From positions 24,361,193-24,425,192 of the forward strand of contig NC_031770.1 of assembly GCF_001522545.3 (NCBI RefSeq): a stretch of DNA of 64,000 bases, given 5' to 3'. Position 1 is the stretch's first letter. Every line of letters begins with the position of its first letter. Under the pieces are notes generated by a model. That model was not told the origin of the DNA. It searched no databases and saw nothing but the letters and a program-made list of their open reading frames with translations. Shown one piece after another: positions 25,459-38,169 of this stretch. The position numbers and the translations under genes are program-made. The stretch comes from Parus major. Lineage: Eukaryota; Chordata; Aves; Passeriformes; Paridae.

Positions 25459-25553
25459 TTCCCCTTTTTGATTATGTAAAAAAAAAAAAAAAAAATTCCC
25501 CTTTTTGATTATGTAAAAAAAAAAAAAAAAAGATGCTACTATGTAAAAAAAAA
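25459..25553 (+). repeat. 37-bp tandem duplication ending in A-runs
   Basis: A unit beginning 'ttccccttttt' and running through 'gattatgta' into an A-run of about 17 bases is present twice, starting at 25459 and 25496 (period 37). A third partial echo, 'ctatgtaaaaaaaaa', lies at about 25539-25553. The copies look identical outside the homopolymers. It could be a recent slippage duplication or an assembly error at the homopolymer. Confidence 0.9.
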
Positions 25554-25794
25554 GCAGCAAACTCTAAAAGCATTCAGAGAGGGAGCAGTAGCTTTAGCCT
25601 TCTGTTTGTGCGATTCCAATAGGTGTATTTAAATGTAAATGCTACCCTTTCACCCTTGAGCCACCTATTCTTGCAGCCAGCAGAAAGAGAGCATTCATGG
25701 TATAATGTCTTTATGAGGACAGATCTTATACTTAATTTCTCATGTGAATCCAACTCTTTTATAACACATTTTTGTGAGATTAAAAGAACAATAT

Positions 25795-25862
25795 TAGTCT
25801 AGTGGCTCAGCAGCCAGATCACTGCTCTGTCACATGGGAGACGTGGGTTCAAAGGGATGGCA
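25795..25862 (+). mobile_element. Possible tRNA-derived head of an ancient CORE-SINE (MIR-like)
   Basis: The sequence 'agtctagtggctcag' (25796-25810) resembles the box A region, and 'gggagacgtgggttcaaa' (25836-25853) resembles the box B region, of amniote tRNA-derived SINEs of the MIR/CORE group. The spacing is about right for a tRNA-like promoter. The acceptor-stem pairing and a proper anticodon arm are not evident, so it is not a functional tRNA gene. I could not follow the CORE domain downstream, so this may be only a head fragment. Confidence 0.42.
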
Positions 25863-26179
25863 GGCAACTGTGCTGGGAAGTGCTTGATGGAAACTGCAGC
25901 CACGGAAAGATTCAGTCCTCCACTCTCACAGAATTGTTTAACTGCACATTATCTCCTCCCTCGGGCCAGACAGAGCCTCTCTCCCTCCAGCTCCTTACTG
26001 GAAACCACCCAGCTGCTGCTCCCTTACTCAGAACTATTGGAAGGGTATGAGACCCCAGCTCTCTAAACCATTTTCATTAGCCTGCATTTGCACAGTAGGG
26101 AGGATTTTCAAGAAGGAGAAGGAACTTTCTGAGGATGCATTTCCAGACTAAGTCCCCTTGCCTGCCCAGTTTCACTCAG

Positions 26180-26340
26180 TGCCCGTGAGTGACAATGTGT
26201 CGGGGTTATCCGTGCTTGGCATGGCTGCACTGCGCAGCTCATGAGCACGATGGGCTGATAAGAGAGACAGCGCAGCTCGACTCCTGATGTGTCAGGGCAG
26301 AACATAAGTGCTCTGCATTAGGAGATTTATTTCTCGAGTG
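26180..26340. promoter_or_regulatory. Small CpG-dense block, candidate cis-regulatory element
   Basis: About eight CpG in 160 bp, with GC content visibly above the surroundings. It contains a GATA-type site 'ctgataag' near 26254-26261 and 'ctcgag' near 26334. It is too short and too sparse to call a CpG-island promoter. It may be a conserved enhancer. Confidence 0.3.
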
Positions 26341-27243
26341 GGGAAAAGCCTCAGTCTCTTTTGGCTAAGCAAGCTAAAAAATAAATTATTCAAGCAGAGG
26401 CCAAGATAACTGTATCTTACTTTGTCCTTACTGGATCAAAATAAGGCATACTTTTTTTTCCAAATAATCTTTTTGCCTCGGTCTGTAACCTGGTTACATG
26501 TGACAGACATCAGACTTTGGCTTCGTGACACCTCCATGCAAGAATAAATACATTTTGGAGCATGGCCTGAGGCAGCTGCAAGACAGCTGTACTGTGCACC
26601 GGTGTATGCCCAGCCCTTCTGATTAGTAGAATTATTATTCTTTTTTGTGATGCTTCTCAGAGGACACAGTGAGAAGGGGTCTTTGTGCAGAGTGACATTC
26701 CCATGCTTAACAATATGATATTTTTCTCCTTGGACCTTATAGCCCAAGTACAAGCCATGTTATTTTCTTCGTCTTTAGCAGCTCTGTGACGCAAGACAGA
26801 GAGGTCTGTGTATGCCGCAAGCACCAGCACCAATGTCAGGCATCCCACTTCCCTCACTTCCCCTTCCCTTGATACAGAGCATATGTTTCATTGTGGCACC
26901 AAGCACAGGAAAACTGAGGGGAAATAGCCTATTATTTTAGGAGGTGCAGGACCAAGCACCTGGAACAGTGAAATACTTGGAAAGCAGTTCTGTAAATGTT
27001 TTAGGCTGTAATATATTAAACAATTAAGAGGTGTTGGTATTTCTCTGCTCAAGGGCATTTAAACAGGGAAGTTCCCTTTAAAGGCACTAGAGCAGAATGT
27101 GTATGGTCATGCTCTTTAAAACAAAAACTACCTGTTTTTTCCCTCCCTTTCAGCAAAATGTCCAAATTTCAGCTGACTTGCTCTTTCAGCAGAGGAAATT
27201 AAGCCAGATTATTTTAATGCTGCTTTAGATTGTTAACTCCTCA

Positions 27244-27298
27244 NNNNNNNNNNNNNNNNNNNNNNNNNNNNNNNNNNNNNNNNNNNNNNNNNNNNNNN
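27244..27298. other. Assembly gap (55 N)
   Basis: Fifty-five undetermined bases. The right flank starts 'agggttggggggacaggg', a G-rich sequence of the kind that often causes read dropout. The odd length suggests an estimated rather than a default gap size. Confidence 0.99.
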
Positions 27299-30200
27299 AG
27301 GGTTGGGGGGACAGGGAAAAAAGTCCAAATAATAGAATTAGCTACCTTGAAAGCATCATTCAGGTAATTTAGAAAATTGTTTTGCTAATAACCTTAATGC
27401 ATTGCTTGTGTACCCAGGACTGTCAGCAGTACAGGTTACTACAGGTTAGTCAGTACACCAGCTACAACCAACTCTTAAGAAATCCTGTATCTCTTACGTC
27501 TTTGCTTCTATTTTCCGACAATGCATGAGTCGCTATGCAACACCAAATTAGCATGAAAGAATAAGAACTTAATACTGACATTTCTTAGCCAAGAATACAG
27601 TCAAAATTAAGTGCAGTTAATGAATGCTTAGTTAATTCTTAGAAAGCTCTTCTTCATCCCCTTTATAGCACAGTGAAATGCAAGTTCTTTTAGACAGGTA
27701 CTCAGAGAGAGACATGCTTTCACACACACATACGTGCCCCACGCATAGGTAGCCTGCATACACATATACGCATTTAGATAAATTCTAAATAGACAAGCTC
27801 TAGGAAGCTTTGTAAAAGAAACAAGAAAAAAATTACCTACTGGTCTCTATAACACCAACAAGTCTCTGGAAAAACTTCAGAATTGCCTGTTCAAATATTT
27901 TCTAAGATTATGTTAGCAATCTTTTTCACCAAAATATTTTTCTGACCAAAAATAAAAAAAATATGACTTGATAGAACCTAAAAATTGCTAACAGTGGAAA
28001 ATGCCTGCTTCAAGTTTCTTGTAAGAAAACAAATACAGGAATTGGCAACTTCTGTGCAGTTTTAGCTCCGAAGAAATTATGTCAGGCTTTTTGCTTTAAT
28101 CACTTATCTCAGGGCAGCCCATCAGATTAAGAAGAAAAAAAAAATATTAAAACTTAGTGAGTTACTGGAATCTTCTGGAACTGAGAACTATACAGATGGT
28201 CTGCAACATATTTGTATAGAAGATGCTTAATTGTTGATGGGTTCCCAACTATTATAGTGGCATGGTAAGGAGGCAGATACTGGGCAGTGAGCACTGAGCA
28301 ACTGTTGTCACTGAGCCTTCCCCTCTTGGCTTCATCCCCACTTGCCCAACGAGTAGTTTTGGTCTCCCAGAGCAGAGACAAAGGTTGCTTTGGAGAAGCC
28401 GGGAAGCCTAAGAACACCATGTAGATTTAGGACTGGATAGGAGGTATTGTGCGGAGGCCATGCCCATTACTCATCCGCTGGCAACGGGCTCTCTTCCTTT
28501 TGTCTGGAAAGACGGTAAACTTTCAATGCCATCTGAAAACAGAAGGCCTTTCACAGAGTGCAAGAACTCTGCCATCTCAATCATGTGAAAATATTGTAAA
28601 CACTTTCCCAGCCCCCATTCAGCTGTCCAAAAAGCAGAGTTAGAAAACACAAAACAAAACAGGAAGGAAAGAAAAGGGTGTGCATTGCGCACTTTGGTTT
28701 AATTTATATTTTTTACTCTGAATAGGAATTTTTCTTAGAATTTTCCTTTTTTTTTTTTCCTTAATGTTAGTGAACAGGGTTAAGTAGCTATTATGGAGAA
28801 AAGGCAGTTAAAAGCCTATTCTATGTTTTATTTAGAGGAGAAAGAAAAAGAGTTCAGTGCCCAGCAGTTTCTCTCCAGCACAACAGCTCTCGTATTTCCT
28901 TACAGCCCCTGGAAGAATAGATTTCAAATGTGCTATGGGACTTGAATTTCTCTTTCAGTACTTAGGTTGACCCACCCCTGTGAACTTTTTCCAGGAGGGT
29001 CTTCTCCCCAAACATTTAAACGTCACTAGTGTTGTATTACTGAAATACCACAATGTGTACAGAGTGGGAAGGGGTTCACATTCACAAAGAAGAGCATGTT
29101 CAGAAAATACCTGCATGTGTGTACATATATATGTTTACATGTGTATCAAACATACAACATATGAAAAAGTATACATGTCATTTGCACAAAATTCTTAAAC
29201 TACTGGTTTGCTTGATGACACCTTTTATGAACGTTGTGCTCTCGCACTATACCCTTAACTCTGGGACAGTTGTTTCCACAGATATTTTCAGCACATCACT
29301 TAGTTATATGAAAGTGATTTCAGTTACATGATTCAGTTATTTGATCAGTTATATGAAAGCTGTTCCTTGCTCAGAAAAGGTTGTGTTCATTCCACTGAAG
29401 CCAGGGACTACTTGAAATTCGAAGTAACTTTGAACCATGGTAACACATTAGCACCACAATTCTTCACTATTTGAAGTATGAGGTTTTCATTTAGATTGGT
29501 CAACTTAACACCAGAGAGGGGCAAAGAAAAGCAGCTCTGCTGGTGTGAAATACCCTTTGTTCCTTTTTGTGCAGTTTGGTCCTGAGTCAATTCTGAACAG
29601 AGCACAAGTAGGTAAGCCTGGATGTATTCCTGCTCCCTCAAAGGCAAACGCTCTGCTCCTAACCTAGTAAAGGGTTGGTTAGCTGTCATCCGTGACTTCC
29701 AGAGGGGTATATCGCTCCTACCTTATTTCTTATGAGTACTCAACAAAAAGTGCACACTGATGGAAATGTCCCCAAAAGGACAGTGAGAACTGACAGCTGC
29801 AAAAGCACAACATGTACAGGGGAGGCTCTTTTAGCTGATTTCCCTTCACTTTCTGCAAATGCAGACAGTTTGGCTAAGTAAGATAAGATGACTTCCTTAC
29901 TTACATAGACTGATGCGACATGTCTCTAAATGCACCATGAGAACACTGGCTCATAGGTTAGAGAGTTAGGAAAAGTAGTTGCCAATAACTGAAGCAGGGG
30001 TTGATAAACTGCCCAACATTATAAATCCTCAAATGCATTCCTTGGTACTGCCTTGCACGTGCTATCTCAGTACTCCCCTCCTCCCGTCTGCATTTTATAA
30101 AAAGAAGTGGCAGTAAATTAGAATTTTATGAGACTCCAAATAAAAACCTTCACTAAAATTGAAAACAAGACATGGGTGTAGAAGCATATGGAAGGTTTAT

Positions 30201-33200
30201 GAGAGCAGAGGAAAAAAAGAATTATCCCAAAGCAATAAAAAACCTGTCTTCACAAACCAAGAATTGCTAGACAGATGAAGAAGTTTTGAACAATACAGTA
30301 CTGGTACATCTTCCAGCAAAGAGACATTCTAGTTTTTATTTATTCTTCTGCTGCAAGACAGCCTGGCAAGAACTACTCTAAGGCACATTTTCTGAATTTA
30401 TTTATAAAATACTTCAAAGTTATATATGGAAATGAGATACCTTTCTGCTTTGATGCTTGGTATAAGGCTAACCAAGCAGAAGCGGCTTCCTGGCCTTTCA
30501 TACAGTTTTCTTGGGAGCTAAACACTGCACCCTCTGAATTCATGCACTAGCATTTTAAGTATTTCATGGAATAAAGGCAGTTTTGTTTAATTTATATTTT
30601 TATCTTTGTTCCAAGCCTCAGAGTGATTAATTCTGGCCACTGTATATACAGTTTTACTCCTATTTTTTTTTCCCCACAACTTTCCCCATCCTCACTACTC
30701 CCTGCTTCCAGAATAGTGTGGGTATGGGATTTTTTTTAGCTAAATGATAGAGTGGCTATTAAGAATTGGTTTGCTTTATTTTTAAATACAATACTCCACA
30801 TTCCAGACATTTCTACCAAACACAGAGATTTGAAAATGAAGAATTGTGCAAGTGATGAAATTTGGGCCTGGTTCTAAATTGACAAAGAATACTCTAAGAA
30901 TTTTTAGATTTTTCCTCTCTAAAGTGACTGAAATGTGGGGGCTAAGTTATGGGGATATTTTTAGCACCTTATGTTAGAAGTGAAAATCCTGTCGTGCATT
31001 TTGTTCTTTGAAAATAAATGCAGGTTGTATTCAGTACCCAAATAAAGTCTCTGAACTTCTATTTATGCAGGATACTGACCCATAACAAACAATATTTTAT
31101 TGACTTAGAAGTGTACTGATTTTACACTCCTGCTGATCAAACTGATCAGCTGTGAAATGGTTAAAAGTTGTTAAATTATCCTTGTTTCTGATACCCAGTT
31201 AAAAATTAATTCAAAGTGTGTTCAAGTATGTGCAATGGATGGCAAGGATTGCTCATCATGCCGCATCCATCAGCTGCCAAAGGCAAATAAATTCTGGAAA
31301 GAAGGTGAGAAAACAAAGTTGAGGACATGACGTATCAGAGCAGGAGAAGTGTTTTTACAGAATAGACAAGGTCAAGGTGTGGGGAGATGGTGTTTCTACA
31401 GAGAAACTGTAGAAGCTGCCCAGGGCTCTGTGCTCCTAAGATTCACTCCATCTTGGAAATAAGGATGTACCTAAACATCATAGAAACACATATCTGAGGG
31501 TACCTGAAACCTTCCTTTGGATACAATCTTACTCAAACTCAGGAATTCTTTCATCAATGCTGTGACTTAAGCAAGCAGCACTGAAATACCATTCTCTCAA
31601 AAGAAAACAAAACAATATTGTGACACACAATTCATTAAGAGCCCTTTTTTGTATGGAACCTTACAGAAGTTGAGAAGAATTAAGATTCTTGGGTCTTCTT
31701 CTGCATTAGTGAGGAGAGATGATGAGAGAGGAGAGACAATATATTCAGAACTTGAATAGGATTGTGCTGACTTCTATTTAATTAGCTTTGAATGTCTTTA
31801 TTTCTTTTTTTTTTTTCTTTGTCTTTTTTTTTTTTATTTCAACCCAGTCTCTAGTTTCCTGTGTGCAGTCCCACTAAGATACCCATCTCTGGTATCTGCA
31901 GAGATGGCAGAATATCACAATTTTCAGATATTGAACAAGATATCCATAATTATTCAAAGATGGGCCTATAAACTCAGCTACTGAATAAAAAGAAACTATA
32001 CACTTTTCTTTACACCATTAAGGATGAACTTACACAATTCTACAAGAATTGATGTTAGAGATTTGAGAGCAAATTCTTTTTTTTTTTTTTTTCAGAGATC
32101 ATTCCTAATAATTATTCTTTCATTCTAATTATTTTGCTACACAAAATACTCATACCTAAACACTGCAAAAATTAAGAGCACTACAGGGAAAATCAAGCAG
32201 TGCTGGGGGTCAATGAAGATCTTGTGGATACCAACCCAAGCAAAGGCAGGAACCCCTGTGGAGCATGGTGCCTAGCTGGGGTGGCAAGTGGCCACGAGTC
32301 ACTCTGAGACACACAGCTCTGGGTGGGGCACAAGCAACCAGAGCCCCATTCATGTCTAAGGAGTCTCCCCAAAGGAGGGTGGCTCAAGTTCATCATTGTG
32401 GACCAATTCCACACTTTCCCAAGGCAAATCTTGGCTCTATTCCCTCCACACAGTTCACGTTGCCTGGTGCCCCAAACATCTCTATTTCCCCTGCTCTGTA
32501 CGAGAGCTGTAAGACAAGTCTAAACACAGCTGTCGAGTTCTAAAACCAGCATCAAAGCTCAGTAAAAGCAAGAGGGAAAAACAATATGCTTTGTTAAACA
32601 ATACAGCCTCAGATCTCAAAGGGTTATACAATGAAAGTAATACCCCCTTGAGTTCTGTATGTGGCAAGCATTACCTAACATCCTCAGTCAGAACCCCACT
32701 GTTTATGAGGTGATGAGAAAAGAATACAGCTCCCTCTTGTCAGTAGGACATCTCCACTGCCCTGCAGGAAATTCTCTTGCTATATTTCAGATGTATTGAA
32801 TCTTCTAGACATTAGAAATGCAAAATATGCACTGTGCACTCTGGAGCCATCACCTCTCTTGGTCAGTTCATAGGTTTGTCAAGGTCATAGCAAACAGTCT
32901 TTTACATCATAAGTCTTACCTTTAGGCTATTTTACTCCTCCCCAGGACCCCAAAAGGATTAAAACAGGTTTAACAAACCAGAAATAGAAATATTTATGTT
33001 TGGAAACATTTGTATTTCTAAACATTTCTCATTTCTTCCCTTTCCCACTGATACCAATTCCCAGTCTTTGAGCCATGTGAAGTGGCTTAAAAGTTACTTC
33101 TCAGGGAAAAAAAAGTTTGTCTGCTAAATCACTCCACACACATAATGAAGGCTTTCTCTTGCACTACAGGTATTACAACTACCACTGTGTATGTCTATAC

Positions 33201-34058
33201 ATAAGATATATTTATATATTTGTGTGTTACATATTCATTTTTTGCTATATAAGTCAGCTTTCTTTTTTTATAGTTTTATATACATCCATTATTATGCTTA
33301 GCATGAATCCTTATGATCCTAGTATGATCATCCGTTTAATGTAAGCTACTGAATTCACCAGTTTGTTGACACCTTAATATCAGAATATTTCTTTAAACTC
33401 TAGTAAAAATGCAGTAAGTCACCTGAACAGCTTTAATTGGCAAAATCCATTTCTCCTCTCAGCTGAGCAGGGAAAGAAGCTTAAGAGCTGACATCAGAGA
33501 TACTCAGTGCCTGCTTTTCTGGAATCTGAGGTGAGCATGGTTCTCTTCACAGCCTCCCCAATGCTTTTCTGGGAAAGATCCTGACCCACTGTATTGGCCC
33601 AGAGGCAACAGGTTCAGGAAAAAAAAAAAAAAAAGTATATTGGATGGCACACGAGTTTTTTAAACACCCAAATGAACAGGTAAGTTGCACAACTTTTGGT
33701 CTTAAAGGGTCTGTAATTGGGAAAATCAACCTCAACATTTGCCTGTGCAGCAAGATGTATGCAGTCATGGGAGGAGTGAGAGACATTTTAGGGTTCAGGA
33801 AGGAAGAATGTTAGGATTTTAGCTGGTCTTCAAGAAAACAAAAGTGGAGGAATAAGGGGAAAGGGATCGCTTTTCTCTTGGTACAAAATAGCTACTGTGT
33901 GGTGTCACATTTCAAAGTCTACCCTAAATGAGTATCCCAGGTCATCAGCCAAATAAATATGTGATCTGTGTATTCCAGATATACATACTTTCACCAAAAT
34001 TATTCTTTCCATTCATTCCATCTCCAGTTTCTTCACCAGAGAGGGGTTATGAAACTAT

Positions 34059-34090
34059 GAGCTCTCTGGGACTATTTCCCCATCTGTGAC
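34059..34090 (+). mobile_element. Possible MIR/CORE-SINE fragment
   Basis: 'ctctctgggactatttcccc' followed by 'atctgtga' resembles the MIR segment that reads CTCTCTGTGCCTCAGTTTCC then CCATCTGTAA. Only about 30 bases match, with several differences, so the call is weak. No flanking tRNA head or LINE-like tail was found. Confidence 0.27.
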
Positions 34091-37000
34091 ATCATATCAC
34101 AAAGCACCTTATCTCTGCAAAATGCCTAGAGGTCTGCAGAGGAAAAAAGAAAACACATACACCACCCTCCCCTCCTCCTCCCAGTGCTTGGGCAGGCTTC
34201 TAGCTCTCAGCCTGGCTTTTGCTGTTATGCCCAGTTTGAGCCCAAGGAAATTCCAATGCACTCCTCTTCCTGAGGCTCCCATTTATTTAAACAGGTGGGG
34301 ACCAGGATCGCTGTGCTTCCCCAAGTGCTGCCGCAGCTGAACCAGCAGCTACAGGTATCAATTAAGAATGTGCAGTGGGACAAGAGAAATACAGCAGCCC
34401 TTTCTAGAGCTTAAGCGCTGGCAAAGTCAAAAACATCGCTCAGATACTCTATAACTTTCTTAACTCAGAAAACTATTAGCCGGCATTGCTGCATAAAATC
34501 AACAACAATCTTTCCTTTAAGGCTGTCCCACCATTCTATTATGTGTCATTAATTTTCCATATGTTCCCCTCACCACTGCTCTTAGGCTGGGTTCAGTTTA
34601 CAGGGTTGGATCAGATTTCTTTACAAGCCAGGACATTTGCTGGCTTGCTTACTAGCTCGAGGCCAGTTATGTTTGAGTGAGGCCCAAGCAGAACAAGTGA
34701 GATTTGGTGACGTTCCAGTGAATAGGCACCAAATCTACATGATCCAAGGTTGTTGTTTTTTAAAAGTTTTCAATTTTTTAAGTTGAAGCTTTTCCATTAT
34801 TTCAGATTTATTTTTGTTTTTCAGGGTTTTTTTAAACAGCTTATACTTACTCAAATGTTGCAGCATCCCTCTTCTAATAATAAAGCAGAACATTATTTTC
34901 TGTTTTCTTTGCACTAACCATAAGGCAAAAGTTTCTCAGTTATCTGTACTTTTGATCACAGATGGGAAAATGCATCAGTATACTTGGAAAAGAGTAGCTG
35001 ATGAGAAGATGATGAGTAAACCATTTTGTTTCTAGTCTTTCTACAGGATAATGAAGTCTAGTGTTTGCAACCCTTTCTTTCAAAAACAAAGTTCATGTGA
35101 AACCCTCTAATTCAAATCTGATTTCTAGAAACACTCCTTACACTGTCACAATGTAAGTCAATAAAAAAGAATTAAAAGTGAAGTGTCCTTCCATCCAAGC
35201 CTTAAAAATAAATTAAAGTGTACCCATATAATCACTGATACACTAACTATATCCTGGATTATTTAATTTCTTTTTTTCTCCCTTCTTCTAGAGTTATTAT
35301 TCTCAGAACATCTGAAATGTATTTTAAATGCTTTGGGACCAGGACTATTGTAAACTGCCAAGAATACTTGGGGGCCCTTTCAAAGTGCTGAAGTAGTATT
35401 CCAAAAGTAATTTGACACTGAAGGACCTCCAGACCTTTGAAAATCCCTAGTTTTATATTCCCCACTGCATAGGCACAGAACCAGAGTACAGTTCAAATGT
35501 GAGACAAAATGAAAATGCCAGTATTATATCCTGTGTTTCAGGCTGAGTCAAACACAGGGTGTTGTGCTAGTAAGAAGCAGTCTGAAAGTATCCTGAATAC
35601 AAAGGGGTTATTTCAAAAGTATATGTCTTGTCTGTCCCTAGCTGGTGCAAAGACATTCCCCATGGTTTTGCTCCATAAATTCCAGCATGGTGTTATAGAT
35701 GTTTTAACAGATGTTATATGAATGCTGCACATAAATGTCACAATGTCCATATTGTTATTTTTAGCAGCACTTATCAAGGTAAGCAAGCACAGACCCTGTA
35801 AAGCTAAGCATTTACATAAATACAGATAAATATTATGTTCTGGACACAAGCAATGTTTAGGCCCTACGTCACCAAAAAACACAGCTCCTGACTTCCAGGA
35901 GTGTGCTTGAATGCTGGGATCCAGAGGTTTGGGAAGCAGACAGTACAAATATCCCAAACAGAAGACTGAGCAGGAGCTGCTCAAGTGGGCCATTAGGAAA
36001 TGCAGAAGGTATTAGAATTAGCTTAAGCCTCTCTGGAATTTGGTCACCTATCTCAATGCAGGGATTACCATCCTCCTCCACTGCTACCCAGACTTCCTCC
36101 ACCAAAACAGTAAAATGGGTGCTGTTGCTGCCAGACTTGCTTTCAGCAATCTAGTTACAACCAGAGCACTCCCTCAGACTGCAGGAGAGCTGGGCTCACT
36201 TCTCTCCAGGCATCTGAATCTGTATTTTCCCCACCTGTACTGACAAGTATCCCACTATAGGTTATCCTGCTGTAGAGTTCCTCCTGTTCCTTCTCTTTTG
36301 CATGCTTAGAAAATAAACCCAAACCAAACTTTTTTGTTTTCCTCCTTTAGATTTGATACTTTCAGAGGGACACTTCACTATCTGAGTTTATTTACAAAAT
36401 AACAGCAAGTACTTCTTTAAATAGTAGTATCCTAATTGCATGCATTTCCCCACAAAGCAAATTAGGGTTTGATAAAGGAAAGGTTAAATAAATAATCCAG
36501 CATAGAGATGAGAGAGTAACTACCATGATCAGCCCTCTCAGGGACTAGAAGTATTCTGCACAGCCCAGTAGCTGGCCTCAACACACCACAGAGACATCCC
36601 TTTTTCTTATGTTTGCTTTATGACTTTTACATGTGAAAATGTATACACATGTGCTGCATGGAGAAGAAGAGAAGGAAACTGGAAGAGCCTCAGTGATGAA
36701 ACTAAACAGATTATATAGAAAAAGGCAAGTTTGCAAGTCATTGGCAAAAGTGCAGTTTTTTGATTATTATGCCATGTAATACGTTGGACAGAGAGAATAA
36801 AGGGAGGAGAGTCCACATACTGATCTCGCTGAAATCCCTGCAGAGATCAGAACTACTGTGGAACCACCAAAAAACACCATCAACCACTAAATGTGGAGCT
36901 GAACAAGAAAAGAGAAAATTAGAGGGAATAGCTGGGAAAGAACAGTCACTGAAGCTAGGAAAGGGCAAGAATTAAAGGAGCTGGTAGGGTGAACAGAGAG

Positions 37001-37522
37001 AGCAAGTGAGAGGTAAAGAAAGATGAGGTTGCAGAATAGACCTGTGGCTGGATCAGGAAAATCCCAGTGAGGGATTAACTACACACTAGGGGTTTCTGTA
37101 CTTAGGTACAAAAAGCTTTACAAGCCAGATTTTTGGCAAAACTTCACGAGTCCCACACTGGAATAATTAAAATAAAAGCTGTTCACTGAAGTTATTTTTG
37201 GTGGGCATGTTTGGATCAGAGAGTGGAGTTGTTGAGCACAGTATAATACATGCCAAAAGCCCTATTATGTGCCTGCCACTGAACCCTGCCATACTTGGAA
37301 ATGTGTTCAAAAACTGTGGTAGAGAGTCTTTACTGGCTTCACACTTGAAGGACAAACCAATGCTACACATTTACTTGGAGGTGGCGGCATGGGTCCCGGG
37401 ACACTTCTGCTGGAGGTGGGGGCCCTCTCGGGGTTGAGTCTGAGCAGGAAGACATTTTCCCTGCAGCAGACCTTGGTGGGAGCAAGGGAATAGTCTAAAC
37501 AGGCTACTCCTAACCAAAATTC

Positions 37523-37546
37523 ATATATATATATATATATATATAT
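37523..37546. repeat. (AT)12 microsatellite
   Basis: Twenty-four bases of uninterrupted alternating A and T, the longest dinucleotide repeat in the window. It is likely polymorphic in length. Confidence 0.95.
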
Positions 37547-38124
37547 TCTAGAGAGACAGGGGCATAGAAGTCTATGAAAGGTTGTATATACCATGTGTTG
37601 CTATACCATGTGGTGACCCTCCTAGGTGATGAAATGGGGTGCTTATGCCAAACATCCCTCCACAGCTGAAAAAGGCTGGCAAATCAGATGGCAAAGCATT
37701 AAGACCCATTAGAAAAATATCACTACATTCAGTGTAACATTTTTGTTTTCTTGTTCCTTAAAGGACCCTGCAAAGAAACTGGGTGCTCTTCTGAATGTTC
37801 CTTCACCATAGGCTTTTTTTTCCTTGAAAAACCACATAGTACAGAAGTTTCTGTAACTGGAGACCAACAGGATACAAAACAATTCCTGAGAAAACAGCTG
37901 TGAACCAGAAATTTCAGAGGAGTTCACAGAAAGGACCTTTGGATTAAGGATGTACCTGACCCAGCACCTAACCACTGTTTGCATGGAAAAGTTGTAGACT
38001 TGTAAGCAAATTCAAATTCTTTAAACCCAAGCACTAGCTATAGGGCTTGAAGTGGTTAAAGCAACCTGAAACTTTGCAACAAACAAGTGCCACTAGCAAT
38101 CTACCAGGGACTACAGCCTCCTGA

Positions 38125-38169
38125 AAACAGAAAAACAGGGCACATACGTTTTGCCCTGTTTTTCTGTTT
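38125..38169. repeat. Perfect 18-bp inverted repeat, 9-nt loop
   Basis: The left arm 38125-38142 (aaacagaaaaacagggca) is the exact reverse complement of the right arm 38152-38169, separated by nine bases (38143-38151). A perfect arm this long is not expected by chance in 64 kb. As RNA it would form a stable hairpin, but it is shorter than a typical pre-miRNA (about 60-70 nt). Confidence 0.96.

Larger units (their letters stand above)
27299..38124. other. Non-coding, mostly nothing recognised
   Basis: Unique sequence with T-runs at 31807-31835 and 32076-32092, an 8-bp inverted repeat (GCTGATCA/TGATCAGC) at 31132-31150, and the (AT)12 repeat. The patch 37376-37436 is locally GC-rich. No gene structure was seen. 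Confidence 0.6.

Noticed and set aside
25795..25862. A functional tRNA gene
   Set aside because: Only box A- and box B-like segments are present; the acceptor stem and anticodon arm do not fold, so a SINE head is the better reading.
29301..29359. Repeated 'agttatatgaaag' (two copies about 45 bp apart)
   Set aside because: Short, AT-rich and not tandem; likely chance or minor slippage.
35613..35993. 126-codon minus-strand open frame
   Set aside because: No recognisable domain; other frames on both strands overlap it to a similar extent, as expected by chance.
38125..38169. A microRNA gene
   Set aside because: The total hairpin is about 45 nt, shorter than normal precursors, with a perfect rather than bulged stem. 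It is kept as a structural finding only.
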